Shown here piece by piece: positions 1-8,983 of a stretch of DNA of 54,960 nt. Position 1 is the first letter of the stretch. Each line of letters starts with the position of its first letter. The translations under genes and the position numbers were made by a program. This DNA is from WS-2 sp036507005 (GTDB lineage Bacteria; Eisenbacteria; RBG-16-71-46), in NCBI GenBank assembly GCA_036507005.1, contig DASXQT010000081.1, positions 1 to 54,960 on the forward strand, given 5' to 3'. Below the pieces are notes generated by a model, which was not told the DNA's origin, made no database searches, and saw nothing but the letters and a program-made list of their open reading frames with translations.

Positions 1-1353
<1,353 letters not shown>

Positions 1354-1354
<1 letters not shown>

Positions 1355-1869
1355 TGGCAGGTTGGCGCACGATCATCGCGTTCCTCGCGGTCGCGCTCTT
1401 CGCCGGATCGTGCGCCTACAGCACCACCACGGCGCTGCTGCCGCCGCACATGAAGACCGTGGCGATCCCGGTGTTCGAGAACGCCACCACCGAGTACTCG
1501 CTCCCCCAGGAGATCACCGACGCCGTGATCGTGCGCTTCGTGCAGGACAACCACCTGCGCGTGGTGCCGGAGCGCTCGGCCAACTCCGTGGTGCGCGGCC
1601 GCGTGGTCGGCTACAAGAACTCGGTGTTCGGGTTCTCGGACCAGGCCCGGGCCCAGGAGTACCGGGTGGCGGTCACCGTCTCGGTGACGTTCAAGGACCT
1701 GGTCAAGAACCGCGAGGTGTGGAGCGAGCCCGAGCTCACCAAGACCGCGAACTACTACGTCACGCCCGTGCCCGGCGACACCGCGGCGCACACCGAGCTC
1801 GACGGGCGCAAGGAAGCCATCCGGAAGATCGCCGATGAGATCCTCGCCCGGTCGGTCCAGAGCTGGTAG
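1354..1869 (+). CDS. lptE: LPS-assembly lipoprotein LptE-like
   Basis: A 171-residue lipoprotein. The GTG start at 1354 shares one base with the upstream stop and is the only start that gives a proper signal peptide: hydrophobic residues 7-17, then a lipobox ending AGSC with the lipidated Cys at 20. The mature part (CAYSTTTALLPPHMKTVAIP, then FENATTEYSLPQEITDAV) has the look of LptE-family proteins in FCB and delta-proteobacterial genomes. LptE plugs the LptD barrel in the outer membrane and helps deliver LPS to the surface. Context supports the name: lptE lies next to holA, an order also seen in Escherichia coli (leuS-lptE-holA). The adjoining regulator gene is an unusual upstream partner. 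The family diverges strongly, so a generic outer-membrane lipoprotein cannot be fully excluded. Confidence 0.8.
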
Positions 1870-2911
1870 CCGGGGCCGGGCGCGCGGGCCCGCCGCCGGA
1901 GGAGGCTCCGAGGCACCGGCCCGCCCGCGGCGCCGCGCGGCGGGGCACGCCGGCGTTGCGCTCCCGAGCGCCGCGCTCCTCGAGCGCTTCGATCGCGCGG
2001 ACTTCCCCCGCTCGCTCTACTTCGACGGCCCGAGCGAGCCGCTCAAGGCCGCGATGCTCGCCGAGCTGCGCCACGCGTGGTCGGGGAGCCTGCCCTCGCC
2101 GCAACCCGCGCTCGTGCTCCGCGCCGCCGAGACCAGCGTCGAGGAGATCCTCGCGGCCTACCAGGGCGTGTCGCTCTTCAGCCCGCGCGACCTGGTGGTG
2201 GTGCTCGAGGTCGAGGATCTGGGGCGCAGCGAGAAGCGCGTGGCCGCCCTGGCGGAGGGGATCGCCCGGCCGGCCGGAGAGTCGTGCCTGACACTGGTGG
2301 AGTCGGAGGGTGATACCGTCCGCAAGTCGCTCGAGCCGCTGCGCGCGGCGTGCGCCGCGCGCTGGACCGCGATCCCGCCGCGGCGCGCCGAGCTCGTGAC
2401 GTGGTGCACCCGCCGGCTCGCGCGCGCCGGCGTGGCGGCGGAGCGCGGCGTGGCGGAGAGCGTGATCGAGGCCTGCGAGGGGGACCCGCTCGCCTGCTTC
2501 AACGAGATCGACCGCCTCTCCGCCTACGCTGCCAAAGACGGCAAGCTCATCGCCGCGGACGTCGCGGCACTGCTGCGACCCGTGAGCGGCGCGGACCTCG
2601 CCGAGTACCTGGGCGCCGTGGCCCTGGGCCAGGGCGGGCTCGCCGCGCGCCGGCTCGGGCGGCTGCTGGCCGCGGGCGTGGGGGAGGGCGCGGTGCTCTT
2701 CGCGCTCTCCAACCTCGTGGGCGGCTCCCTGGGCGGCTGGGCGCGCCACCGCGAGCTCAGCATGGCACTCGGCCGGCGGCTCGGGCCCCCCGCGCTCGCC
2801 CGCGCGATGGACGCGCTCTACCGGGCCGAGGCGGCGTGGAAGGGCGGGCGGGCGGACCCGGTCGCGGTGCTCGAGCAGGCCACGCGCGCGGTGTGCGCCC
2901 CGGGCGCGTGA
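1835..2911 (+). CDS. holA: DNA polymerase III subunit delta
   Basis: A 358-residue protein resembling HolA, the clamp-loader delta subunit that opens the beta sliding clamp. From about residue 60 it shows the family layout: a SLYFDGPSEPLKAAML segment in place of the usual YLI.G.D, a helical stretch with YQGVSLFSPRDLVVVLEVED, a central EACEGDPLACFNEIDRLSAYA segment matching the conserved GDL...EI.KL region, and a C-terminal helical domain. The true Walker A is degenerate, as is normal for delta. ATG 1835 is the only ATG in frame, has GGAAG eight bases upstream and overlaps lptE by 35 bases. The first 45 residues are Arg/Ala/Gly-rich with no family resemblance, so a downstream non-canonical start is possible. 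It runs convergent with phoU. Confidence 0.82.
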   Translation: MRSSPGRSRAGSRGRARGPAAGGGSEAPARPRRRAAGHAGVALPSAALLERFDRADFPRSLYFDGPSEPLKAAMLAELRHAWSGSLPSPQPALVLRAAETSVEEILAAYQGVSLFSPRDLVVVLEVEDLGRSEKRVAALAEGIARPAGESCLTLVESEGDTVRKSLEPLRAACAARWTAIPPRRAELVTWCTRRLARAGVAAERGVAESVIEACEGDPLACFNEIDRLSAYAAKDGKLIAADVAALLRPVSGADLAEYLGAVALGQGGLAARRLGRLLAAGVGEGAVLFALSNLVGGSLGGWARHRELSMALGRRLGPPALARAMDALYRAEAAWKGGRADPVAVLEQATRAVCAPGA

Positions 2912-2960
2912 GGCGCCCGCACGCCCCACCCGGCGCCGGACCGTCCGTCCGCAGCTCGCG

Positions 2961-3002
2961 GAAGGTTACCGCTTCCCCGGCTGGCGCCGGCCCCGCCGGG
3001 GC
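2961..3002. terminator. possible terminator region between convergent holA and phoU
   Basis: The 91-base convergent gap contains two short hairpins: GGAAG/CTTCC with a seven-base loop near 2970-2986, and GCCCC/GGGGC (2990-2994 with 2998-3002) directly against the phoU stop. Neither has a T-run, so a termination role is only inferred from position and folding. Confidence 0.3.
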
Positions 3003-3692
3003 TCAGGCCCGGCCGAAGTCACCGCCCGAAGCGCTCTCGTCGGCGTGGTGCTTGATGATGCGCGCCTCGGCGATGAACACCACCTCCTCGGCGACGTTGG
3101 TCGCGAGGTCGGCGATGCGCTCGAGGTTGCGGGCCACCAGCACCAGCTCCATCCCGCGCGTGATGGTCGCGGGATCCTCGATCATGGTGCTCAGCAGCTC
3201 GCGGAACACCTGGCGGTTGAGATCGTCCACCTCGTCGTCGCGCCGCACCAGCCGTCGCGCCGACTCCGCGTCGCGCCGCACGAAGGCGTCGAGTGATTCC
3301 CGCAGCATCCCGGTCGCCAGCTCGGCCAGGCGCGGGATGTCCACCAGGGGCTTCAATGGGGGCTGGCCCGCGAGACGGATCGTGCCGCCCGCGATGTTCA
3401 CGGCGTGATCGCCCACCCGCTCCAGGTCGTTCGAGATCTTGAGCGCCGCGGTGATGAAGCGCAGGTCGGTCGCGAGCGGCTGCTGGAGGGCGAGCAGGCG
3501 CAGGCAGATCTCCTCGACGTCGATCTCGTGCCGGTCGATGGTGCGGTCGTCGTCGAACACTTCCCGGGCCAGCCTCGTGTCGCGCCGCCGCAGCGACTCG
3601 ATGGCCTTGCGCACGATGGTCTCGCTACGCCCGCCCATGAGGAGGATCTCCTCCTTGAGCGCCTTGAACTCCTGCTCGAAGTGCCGTTCCAC
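3003..3692 (-). CDS. phoU: Phosphate signalling complex protein PhoU
   Basis: A 229-residue all-helical protein with two tandem PhoU repeats. Each repeat carries an E/D-rich metal-binding helix of the type LERVGDHAVNIA (first repeat, about residue 90) and LERIADLATNVAEE (second repeat). The length matches the family norm of about 215-240. The GTG start at 3692 is preceded by GGGAGGGG about ten bases upstream and lies 24 bases after the pstB stop. Known role: PhoU acts with the Pst transporter and PhoR to keep the Pho regulon off when phosphate is plentiful, and it limits phosphate uptake. It is the last gene of the pho/pst block, its usual position. Confidence 0.97.
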   Translation of the reverse strand: MERHFEQEFKALKEEILLMGGRSETIVRKAIESLRRRDTRLAREVFDDDRTIDRHEIDVEEICLRLLALQQPLATDLRFITAALKISNDLERVGDHAVNIAGGTIRLAGQPPLKPLVDIPRLAELATGMLRESLDAFVRRDAESARRLVRRDDEVDDLNRQVFRELLSTMIEDPATITRGMELVLVARNLERIADLATNVAEEVVFIAEARIIKHHADESASGGDFGRA

Positions 3693-3716
3693 GTTCTGCT
3701 CGCGCCCCTCCCGGGA

Positions 3717-4607
3717 TCAGCCGAAGCGCCCGGTAATATAGTCCTCGGTGATCTTCTTCGCCGGGGTGGTGAACAGCCGGCGCGTGGCCTCCTCCTCGAC
3801 CAGCTCGCCGCTCATGAGGAAGGCGGTGCGGTCCGAGATACGCGCCGCCTGCTGCATGTTGTGGGTCACGATCACGATCGTATAGCGCGACTTGAGGTCC
3901 AGGATCAGCTCTTCGATCCGGGCGGTTGCGGTGGGATCGAGGGCCGAGGCCGGCTCGTCCATGAGGATGACCTCGGGCTCGACCGCGAGGCAGCGCGCGA
4001 TGCAGAGCCGCTGTTGCTGGCCCCCCGAGAGCTGGAGGGCTCCGCGCTCCAGCCGGTCCTTCACCTCGTCCCACAGGGCGGCGCGCGTGAGGCTCGCCTC
4101 GACGCGCGCCTCGAGCTCGTTGCGGCCGCGCAGCCCGAGCAGGCGGAGCCCGAAGGCCACGTTGTCGAAGATCGACCTCGGGAACGGATTGGGGCGCTGG
4201 AACACCATCCCGACCCGCCTCCTCAGGTCCACCACGTCGGTCGTGGGGGAGAGCACGTCTCTACCCGAGACCTGGACCACGCCTTCGGTGCGCACGCCCG
4301 GGATCAGGTCGTTCATGCGGTTGAAGGCGCGCAACAGCGTGCTCTTCCCGCAGCCCGAGGGGCCGATGATGGCGGTCACGCTGCGATCCGCGACCGCGAA
4401 GGCGATCGACTTGAGCGCCTGGTGGGCGCCGTAGTAGAGGCTGAAGCCGCGGGTCTCGATGCGGGGGGGAGCCGAGGCGGCGCCGGCGGCGGTCTCGGGC
4501 GCCGGCGCGTCGGCGCGCGGCGTGACGGGACGGAGTAAAAGCGGGGCCGGCCCCTCGCCGCGCGGGGTCTCGGGCATCGGCCCTTCGAGAACCCGGTCCG
4601 CGCTCAC
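3717..4607 (-). CDS. pstB: Phosphate ABC transporter ATP-binding protein PstB
   Basis: A 296-residue ABC ATPase. It shows Walker A GPSGCGKST, the Q-loop in FQRPNPFP (a PstB-specific motif), the signature LSGGQQQR, Walker B VILMDEPASALD and the switch His in IVIVTHNMQQA. It powers PstSCA phosphate import at the inner membrane. The GTG start at 4607 follows the pstA stop by one base. The first roughly 48 residues are a Pro/Ala/Glu-rich extension absent from most PstB proteins. An internal ATG (Met 11) would trim only part of it, and the ABC domain proper begins around IETRGFSLYYGAHQAL. The extension is either a real low-complexity tail or a sign that the true start is further in. Confidence 0.97.
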   Translation of the reverse strand: MSADRVLEGPMPETPRGEGPAPLLLRPVTPRADAPAPETAAGAASAPPRIETRGFSLYYGAHQALKSIAFAVADRSVTAIIGPSGCGKSTLLRAFNRMNDLIPGVRTEGVVQVSGRDVLSPTTDVVDLRRRVGMVFQRPNPFPRSIFDNVAFGLRLLGLRGRNELEARVEASLTRAALWDEVKDRLERGALQLSGGQQQRLCIARCLAVEPEVILMDEPASALDPTATARIEELILDLKSRYTIVIVTHNMQQAARISDRTAFLMSGELVEEEATRRLFTTPAKKITEDYITGRFG

Positions 4608-4608
4608 G

Positions 4609-5478
4609 TCAGCGTCCGATCCGGCGGGTGGTGATGCGCAGCATCGCCGAGATCGCCGTCACCAGGAAGAGCAGCACCAGCGCCCCGGTCCAGGCCTGGC
4701 GGTTCCAGTCGTCGTAGGGGGCGCGGGCGTAGTCGAAGATGAACACGGGCAGCGAGGCGATGGGCTGGTCGAGCGCGACCGACCAGAAGCGGTTCCCGAG
4801 CGCGGTGAAGAGCAGCGGTGCGGTCTCGCCCGCAGCGCGGGCCACGGCGAGCAGGATCGCGGTCACGATCCCGCCGCCCGCGGCGGGGATCACCACCGAC
4901 TGGATCACGCGCCAGCGTGGCGCGCCGAGCGCGAGCGCGGCGTGGCGGTAGGACTGCGGAACCAGCCGCACCACCTCCTCGGTCGAGCGGATGATCGTGG
5001 GCAGCATCAGGATCCCGAGCGCCACGCCGCCCGCGATCGCCGAGAAGCGCCCCATCGGAAGCACCACCATCCCGTAGGCCGCCACCCCGACCACGATCGA
5101 AGGCACACCCGAGAGCAGGTCCGCGGTGTAGCGCACCACGGTGCCGAACCGCCCGCCGCCGTACTCGGCGAGGTAGACGCCGGCCCCCACGCCCACGGGC
5201 ACGGCGATCAATCCGCCGAGGCCCACCAGGATCAGGGTGCCCACGATCGCGTTCGCCATGCCTCCGCCCGGCTCGCCCACCGGCTTGGGCATGTGCAGGA
5301 AGAACCCGGGGCGCAGCGCGGGGAGCCCCTTCGCCGCCAGGTGCCCGACGATGAGCCCGAGCGGCAGCAGGATCGCCGCCGCCGAGACCACGCAGGCCGT
5401 GACGGTGGCCGTGTTCACGATCCGGCGGCGTAGGCTCGGTCCGCGGCGGGCGAGCGGGGGGAGGGGCTCAGGCGGCAC
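4609..5478 (-). CDS. pstA: Phosphate ABC transporter permease PstA
   Basis: A 289-residue inner-membrane permease with about six transmembrane segments. The binding-protein-dependent transport (EAA) loop is visible as YRHAALALGAPRWRVIQSVV, followed by AAGETAPLLF, a PstA hallmark. With PstC it forms the transmembrane channel for phosphate. GTG 5478 overlaps the end of pstC by 11 bases, indicating translational coupling. It is one base from pstB. The segment LLSGVPSIVVGVAAYG is the conserved permease core. Confidence 0.96.
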   Translation of the reverse strand: MPPEPLPPLARRGPSLRRRIVNTATVTACVVSAAAILLPLGLIVGHLAAKGLPALRPGFFLHMPKPVGEPGGGMANAIVGTLILVGLGGLIAVPVGVGAGVYLAEYGGGRFGTVVRYTADLLSGVPSIVVGVAAYGMVVLPMGRFSAIAGGVALGILMLPTIIRSTEEVVRLVPQSYRHAALALGAPRWRVIQSVVIPAAGGGIVTAILLAVARAAGETAPLLFTALGNRFWSVALDQPIASLPVFIFDYARAPYDDWNRQAWTGALVLLFLVTAISAMLRITTRRIGR

Positions 5479-6466
5479 CGGCGATGTCCCTCCTCGAGCC
5501 CGTGGCCGCGTAGACCAGCAGGCGGGCGAGCGCGTTCACCACCACGGTGAGCGCGAACAGCACGAGCGCGATCTCGATCAGCGCCGAGAGATAGAGCGTT
5601 CCGGTCGCCTCGGTGAACTCGTTCGCGATCACGCTCGCCATGGTGGCGCCCGGGGCGAGCAGCGAGGCCGAGATGCGGTTGGTGTTGCCGATCACCATGG
5701 TCACCGCCATGGTCTCGCCCAGCGCGCGCCCGAGTCCCAGGATCGCCGCCCCGAGCAGGCCGGGGCGCGCGGCGTCGATCATCACCCCGATCGACTCGGC
5801 GCGGGTGGCGCCGAGCGCGAGCGCGGACTCCCTGAGGCTGCGCGGCAGCGAGAGCAGGATCTCCCGCGACAGCGAGATGAGGGTGGGGGAGACCATGACG
5901 GCGAGCACGATGCCGGCGTTGATCATCCCGATCCCGAACGGGAAGCCCTGGAAGAGCGGCAGGAATCCCAGGTGGGCGATGAGCCACGGCTCGAGCGCGG
6001 TCCGGAGCCAGGGCGCGAGCACGAACACGCCCCAGATCCCGTAGACGATGCTGGGGATTGAAGCCAGCAGCTCGACCAGGAACGCGACCGCATTGCCGAG
6101 CCGCGGCGGGGCCAGCTCGGCGAGGAAGATCGCGGTGCCGAGGCCCAGGGGCAGGGCGAGCGCGAGCGCGAGCGCGGAGGACACCACCGTGCCGTAGAGG
6201 TAGGGGAGCGCCCCGAAGCGCTCGGCCACCGGATCCCAGGCGGTGGAGGTGAGGAACTTCCAGCCGAACGCGGAGATCGAGGGCGCGGCGCCGCGCGCGG
6301 TCTCGAACAGGATGAGCGCCACGACGGCGAACACCAGCCCCGCCAGCGACGCCAGCAGGGCGTGGTAGAGGTCGTCGGCCCGCGGGAGCCACCCCGCCCG
6401 CGCCGGGCGCGAGCCACGCGCCAGCGGCCCCGGGACCGGGGCCGCCAGCGCGAACCGTCTGCTCAT
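5468..6466 (-). CDS. pstC: Phosphate ABC transporter permease PstC
   Basis: A 332-residue permease. A first transmembrane helix (about residues 38-60) follows a 30-residue cytoplasmic tail. Six-helix core motifs include LLASIPSIVYGIWGVFVLAP, the EAA loop SLRESALALGATRAESIGVM and LGRALGETMAVTMVIGN, all typical of PstC. It pairs with PstA in the Pst channel. ATG 6466 lies 19 bases after pstS. The gene overlaps pstA by 11 bases. Confidence 0.96.
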   Translation of the reverse strand: MSRRFALAAPVPGPLARGSRPARAGWLPRADDLYHALLASLAGLVFAVVALILFETARGAAPSISAFGWKFLTSTAWDPVAERFGALPYLYGTVVSSALALALALPLGLGTAIFLAELAPPRLGNAVAFLVELLASIPSIVYGIWGVFVLAPWLRTALEPWLIAHLGFLPLFQGFPFGIGMINAGIVLAVMVSPTLISLSREILLSLPRSLRESALALGATRAESIGVMIDAARPGLLGAAILGLGRALGETMAVTMVIGNTNRISASLLAPGATMASVIANEFTEATGTLYLSALIEIALVLFALTVVVNALARLLVYAATGSRRDIAGAA

Positions 6467-6485
6467 CGCCGATTCCTGCCCGCGG

Positions 6486-7544
6486 TCACTCCGCCGCCAT
6501 CAGCGGCTTTCCGCCCGCGGTCAGCTTGTGCAGGTTGGCCTCGTTCACCTTGACCACGGACTCGGGCAGCCGCGCGTAGTCCAGGCCCTCGGCCAGCGCC
6601 TGCCCGTCGTGGATCGCCCAGTCGATGAAGTTGGCGAGCGCCCGCGCCCGGGCGGGATCCTTCTGGTCCTGGTAGACCAGCAGGTAGGTGAGCCCGCAGA
6701 TCGGATAGGCCTGGGGCGCGATCGAGTTCGCGATCGGCGCGCGCACGTCCTTCGCCAGCGCGGCGGCCGCGGCGTCCACGGCCGCGGTGGTCGATGCCAG
6801 CGAGGGCTGGACGAAGTTCCCGGCCTTGTTCCGCACCTGCGCCACCGGAAGCTGGTTCTGCTTGGCGTACGCCAGCTCCACGTAGCCGATCCCTCCGGGG
6901 GTCTGGCGCACCAGCCCGGCGACGCCTTCGTTGCCCTTGCCGCCCACGCCGGCAGGCCAGCTCACCGACGTGTTCGCCCCGACCAGCTCCTTCCACTGCG
7001 GATTCACCAGCGAGAGATAGGTCGTGAAGATGTTCGTGGTGCCGCTGCCGTCGGAGCGGTGGATCGGGAGGATGGGCGCGGCCGGCATCGTCGCGCCGGC
7101 GTTGGCGGCCGCGATCTGCTTGTCGTTCCAGGTGGTGATGGTGCCCATGTAGATCGCCGTGACGAGCTCGGGCGTGAGCTTGAGCGTGCCGTTGAAGCCC
7201 GGCAGGTTGTAGGCGAGCGCCACCGCGCCGCCCACGGTCGGGAAGTGCAGCACGCGGCGCGGCATCTCCTTCAGCCGCTCGTTCGAGAGCGCCGCATCGC
7301 TCGCCCCGAAGTCCACTGTGCCGGCCTTGACCTGCTGGATCCCGGCGCCGCTCCCGATCGACTGGTAGTTGATCTGGATGCCGGTCTTCTCGTGGTAGAC
7401 GTCGAACCACTTGGAGTAGATGGGGTAGGGGAACGTCGCCCCGGCCCCGGTCAGGTTCTGGGCCCGGGCGGGCGATGGGCCGAGGAGGGCGGGCAGGGCG
7501 CACGCCGCGGCGACCGCGGCGAGCCGAATCGAGTAGGTCTTCAT
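6486..7544 (-). CDS. pstS: Periplasmic phosphate-binding protein PstS
   Basis: A 352-residue precursor. The ATG at 7544 is chosen because it begins a clean signal peptide (KTYSIRLAAVAAACALPALL, predicted cleavage after PARA) and has AAAGGAAG about nine bases upstream; the frame stays open 25 codons further upstream without a signal. The mature protein starts LTGAGATFPYPIYSKWF, the classic PstS opening. Phosphate-binding motifs follow: IGSGAGIQQ, GASDAALS, RSDGSGTTNIFTTYL and GGIGYVEL. It has no lipobox, so it should be a soluble periplasmic protein. It captures phosphate that has crossed the outer membrane and hands it to PstCA. It sits 19 bases after the porin gene. Confidence 0.97.
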   Translation of the reverse strand: MKTYSIRLAAVAAACALPALLGPSPARAQNLTGAGATFPYPIYSKWFDVYHEKTGIQINYQSIGSGAGIQQVKAGTVDFGASDAALSNERLKEMPRRVLHFPTVGGAVALAYNLPGFNGTLKLTPELVTAIYMGTITTWNDKQIAAANAGATMPAAPILPIHRSDGSGTTNIFTTYLSLVNPQWKELVGANTSVSWPAGVGGKGNEGVAGLVRQTPGGIGYVELAYAKQNQLPVAQVRNKAGNFVQPSLASTTAAVDAAAAALAKDVRAPIANSIAPQAYPICGLTYLLVYQDQKDPARARALANFIDWAIHDGQALAEGLDYARLPESVVKVNEANLHKLTAGGKPLMAAE

Positions 7545-7563
7545 CTGGGTCTTCCTTTCGGGC

Positions 7564-8709
7564 TCAGGACTGGGGACGGCTGAACCGGTAGTAGAAGGTG
7601 ATGCGCGGCTGGAGATCATGGTGCGCGGGGAATCCGGCAGGGTTTCCCACGCGGATGTACTGCGTGGCCTCGACGTTCGGCATCACGTGCACGTCCTTGA
7701 TCGGCTGCCAGTCGATGCCGGCGATGTAGAGCTGCGAGTCGATCCGGTCCTTGGCGTTGCGGTTGGACTGCCAGTGGTCGAAGCGCGCGAACGCCGCGAG
7801 CGTGGGCGTGGCGACGCCGCGCGCGAACAGCGAGAAGCCGGCGGGCTGCTGGCTGAGCTGGCCGGCGCGGTGGTTCACGCGCTCCACCCCTTCGGCCCCG
7901 ACCGCCACCTTGCGGAATTCGTAGCCCGCGAAGATCTTGTAGGTCGCGCGGTCGAAGTTCCCGGCGACGTTGGTGCGCGCCTGCTCGTAATCGGCGTAGG
8001 GCTCGACCCTGAGATCGGTGAAGCGCACCGGCAGGGCGAAGTAGAGCTTCTTGAAGCGGTCGATCTCCTCCCCGCGTACGGAGCCCGAGACCACCAGGGC
8101 CTTCTGGCCGTTCCCATTGCCCATCATCGCGGAATACCCGAAGTGATGATTGGGGTCCGCGAAGCCCTTGAGACCGAAGCCGAGGTCCGCGGAGCCGCCG
8201 AGGCCGCGAAAGTCCGCGACCGTCTTCTCGATCGAGCGGTACTGCCAGAACTCCTCGGAGTTCTCCCAGATCGGCGTCTGGATGAGCCCGACGAACAGGT
8301 CGCCGCGCGGGTACACGCTCTTCGCCTGCAGGTAGGCCCCCTTCACGTTGACGCCGAGCTTGCTGTCCGACGTGAGGGACTTGCCGTCCACCTCGAGGCG
8401 GAAGCGCGTCGAGATGCGGATCGTGAGGTCGTTGTCGAGCTGGAAGTAGATGCGGCGGAACTGGGTGCCGTTCAGGTCCTTGGTGATCGGGCCGGCGGCG
8501 TCGATGCTCTGCTTGCCCGCGTCCGCCCCGCTCGCGTCATAGACGTGGATCGGGTCGCCGACGAGGTTGTAGAAATAGTCCCCGAACATGGTGCCGCTGA
8601 TCCGGCCGCGCGGAAAGTCGGGCGCGGTGGGGGTGACGGCCGCCGTTTGCGCCGCACACGGGGCGGCCACGAGCAGGGTGAAGAAGATCCATCCGGTGTA
8701 GCGTGGCAT
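7564..8709 (-). CDS. Outer-membrane porin, probably phosphate-starvation linked
   Basis: A 381-residue precursor with signal peptide (residues 5-19, predicted cleavage at CAAQ). The mature chain alternates short aromatic-rich beta-strands (MFGDYFYNLVGD, RRIYFQLDNDLTIRISTRF, YADYEQART, YKIFAGYEF, IAGIDWQPI) and ends in aromatic FYYRFSRPQS, as expected of a beta-barrel. The style recalls the phosphate-selective porin O/P group, but I cannot assign it firmly. ATG 8709 has GAAAGGAAG just upstream, the same ribosome site as pstS; the longer open frame upstream has no signal peptide. Placement between phoR and pstS strongly suggests it lets phosphate across the outer membrane during starvation. The substrate preference is inference. 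Confidence 0.85.
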   Translation of the reverse strand: MPRYTGWIFFTLLVAAPCAAQTAAVTPTAPDFPRGRISGTMFGDYFYNLVGDPIHVYDASGADAGKQSIDAAGPITKDLNGTQFRRIYFQLDNDLTIRISTRFRLEVDGKSLTSDSKLGVNVKGAYLQAKSVYPRGDLFVGLIQTPIWENSEEFWQYRSIEKTVADFRGLGGSADLGFGLKGFADPNHHFGYSAMMGNGNGQKALVVSGSVRGEEIDRFKKLYFALPVRFTDLRVEPYADYEQARTNVAGNFDRATYKIFAGYEFRKVAVGAEGVERVNHRAGQLSQQPAGFSLFARGVATPTLAAFARFDHWQSNRNAKDRIDSQLYIAGIDWQPIKDVHVMPNVEATQYIRVGNPAGFPAHHDLQPRITFYYRFSRPQS

Positions 8710-8825
8710 GTACTTCCTTTCGTCGCGCCTCGGCCGCGGCCCGAGGAGCCCCTGTTTTCGCGGGTTGCGCACGCGCGGATGCCGCGCCGCTCGTGCGATC
8801 CGGCTCCCTGCCGGTCCCCAATCTG

Positions 8826-8899
8826 CGATGAGACACGATGAGTGTAGGGTTGTCGCATTTCGACCCCGGGGCGGCGGTGTAACCGCGGCGTTAACAGTG
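8826..8899 (-). promoter_or_regulatory. candidate Pho-type operator region upstream of porin-pstSCAB-phoU
   Basis: The 274-base gap between phoR and the porin gene is the only sizeable spacer inside the Pho block. On the plus strand it has two abutting ten-base repeats, CGATGAGACA and CGATGAGTGT (8826-8845, 7 of 10 identical). About 30 bases further is a pair of TAAC cores, TGTAACCGCGGCGTTAAC (8878-8895), spaced 12 bases. PhoB-family boxes are direct repeats of about 11 bases, so the location and repeat style fit, but the spacings are off by one. The rest of the gap shows nothing recognisable. Confidence 0.3.
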
Positions 8900-8983
8900 A
8901 GGCTCCGGGGTTCGGCGGGAGAGGAGAAGCGTGCGGAATGCAAACGCCGCGCGCCGGTTTCGGGCCCGCGCGACGTCGGCGGC

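Noticed and set aside
7545..7619. PstS starting 25 codons upstream
   Set aside because: The upstream residues are not signal-like and overlap the porin end; the ATG at 7544 has a good ribosome site and a clean signal peptide.
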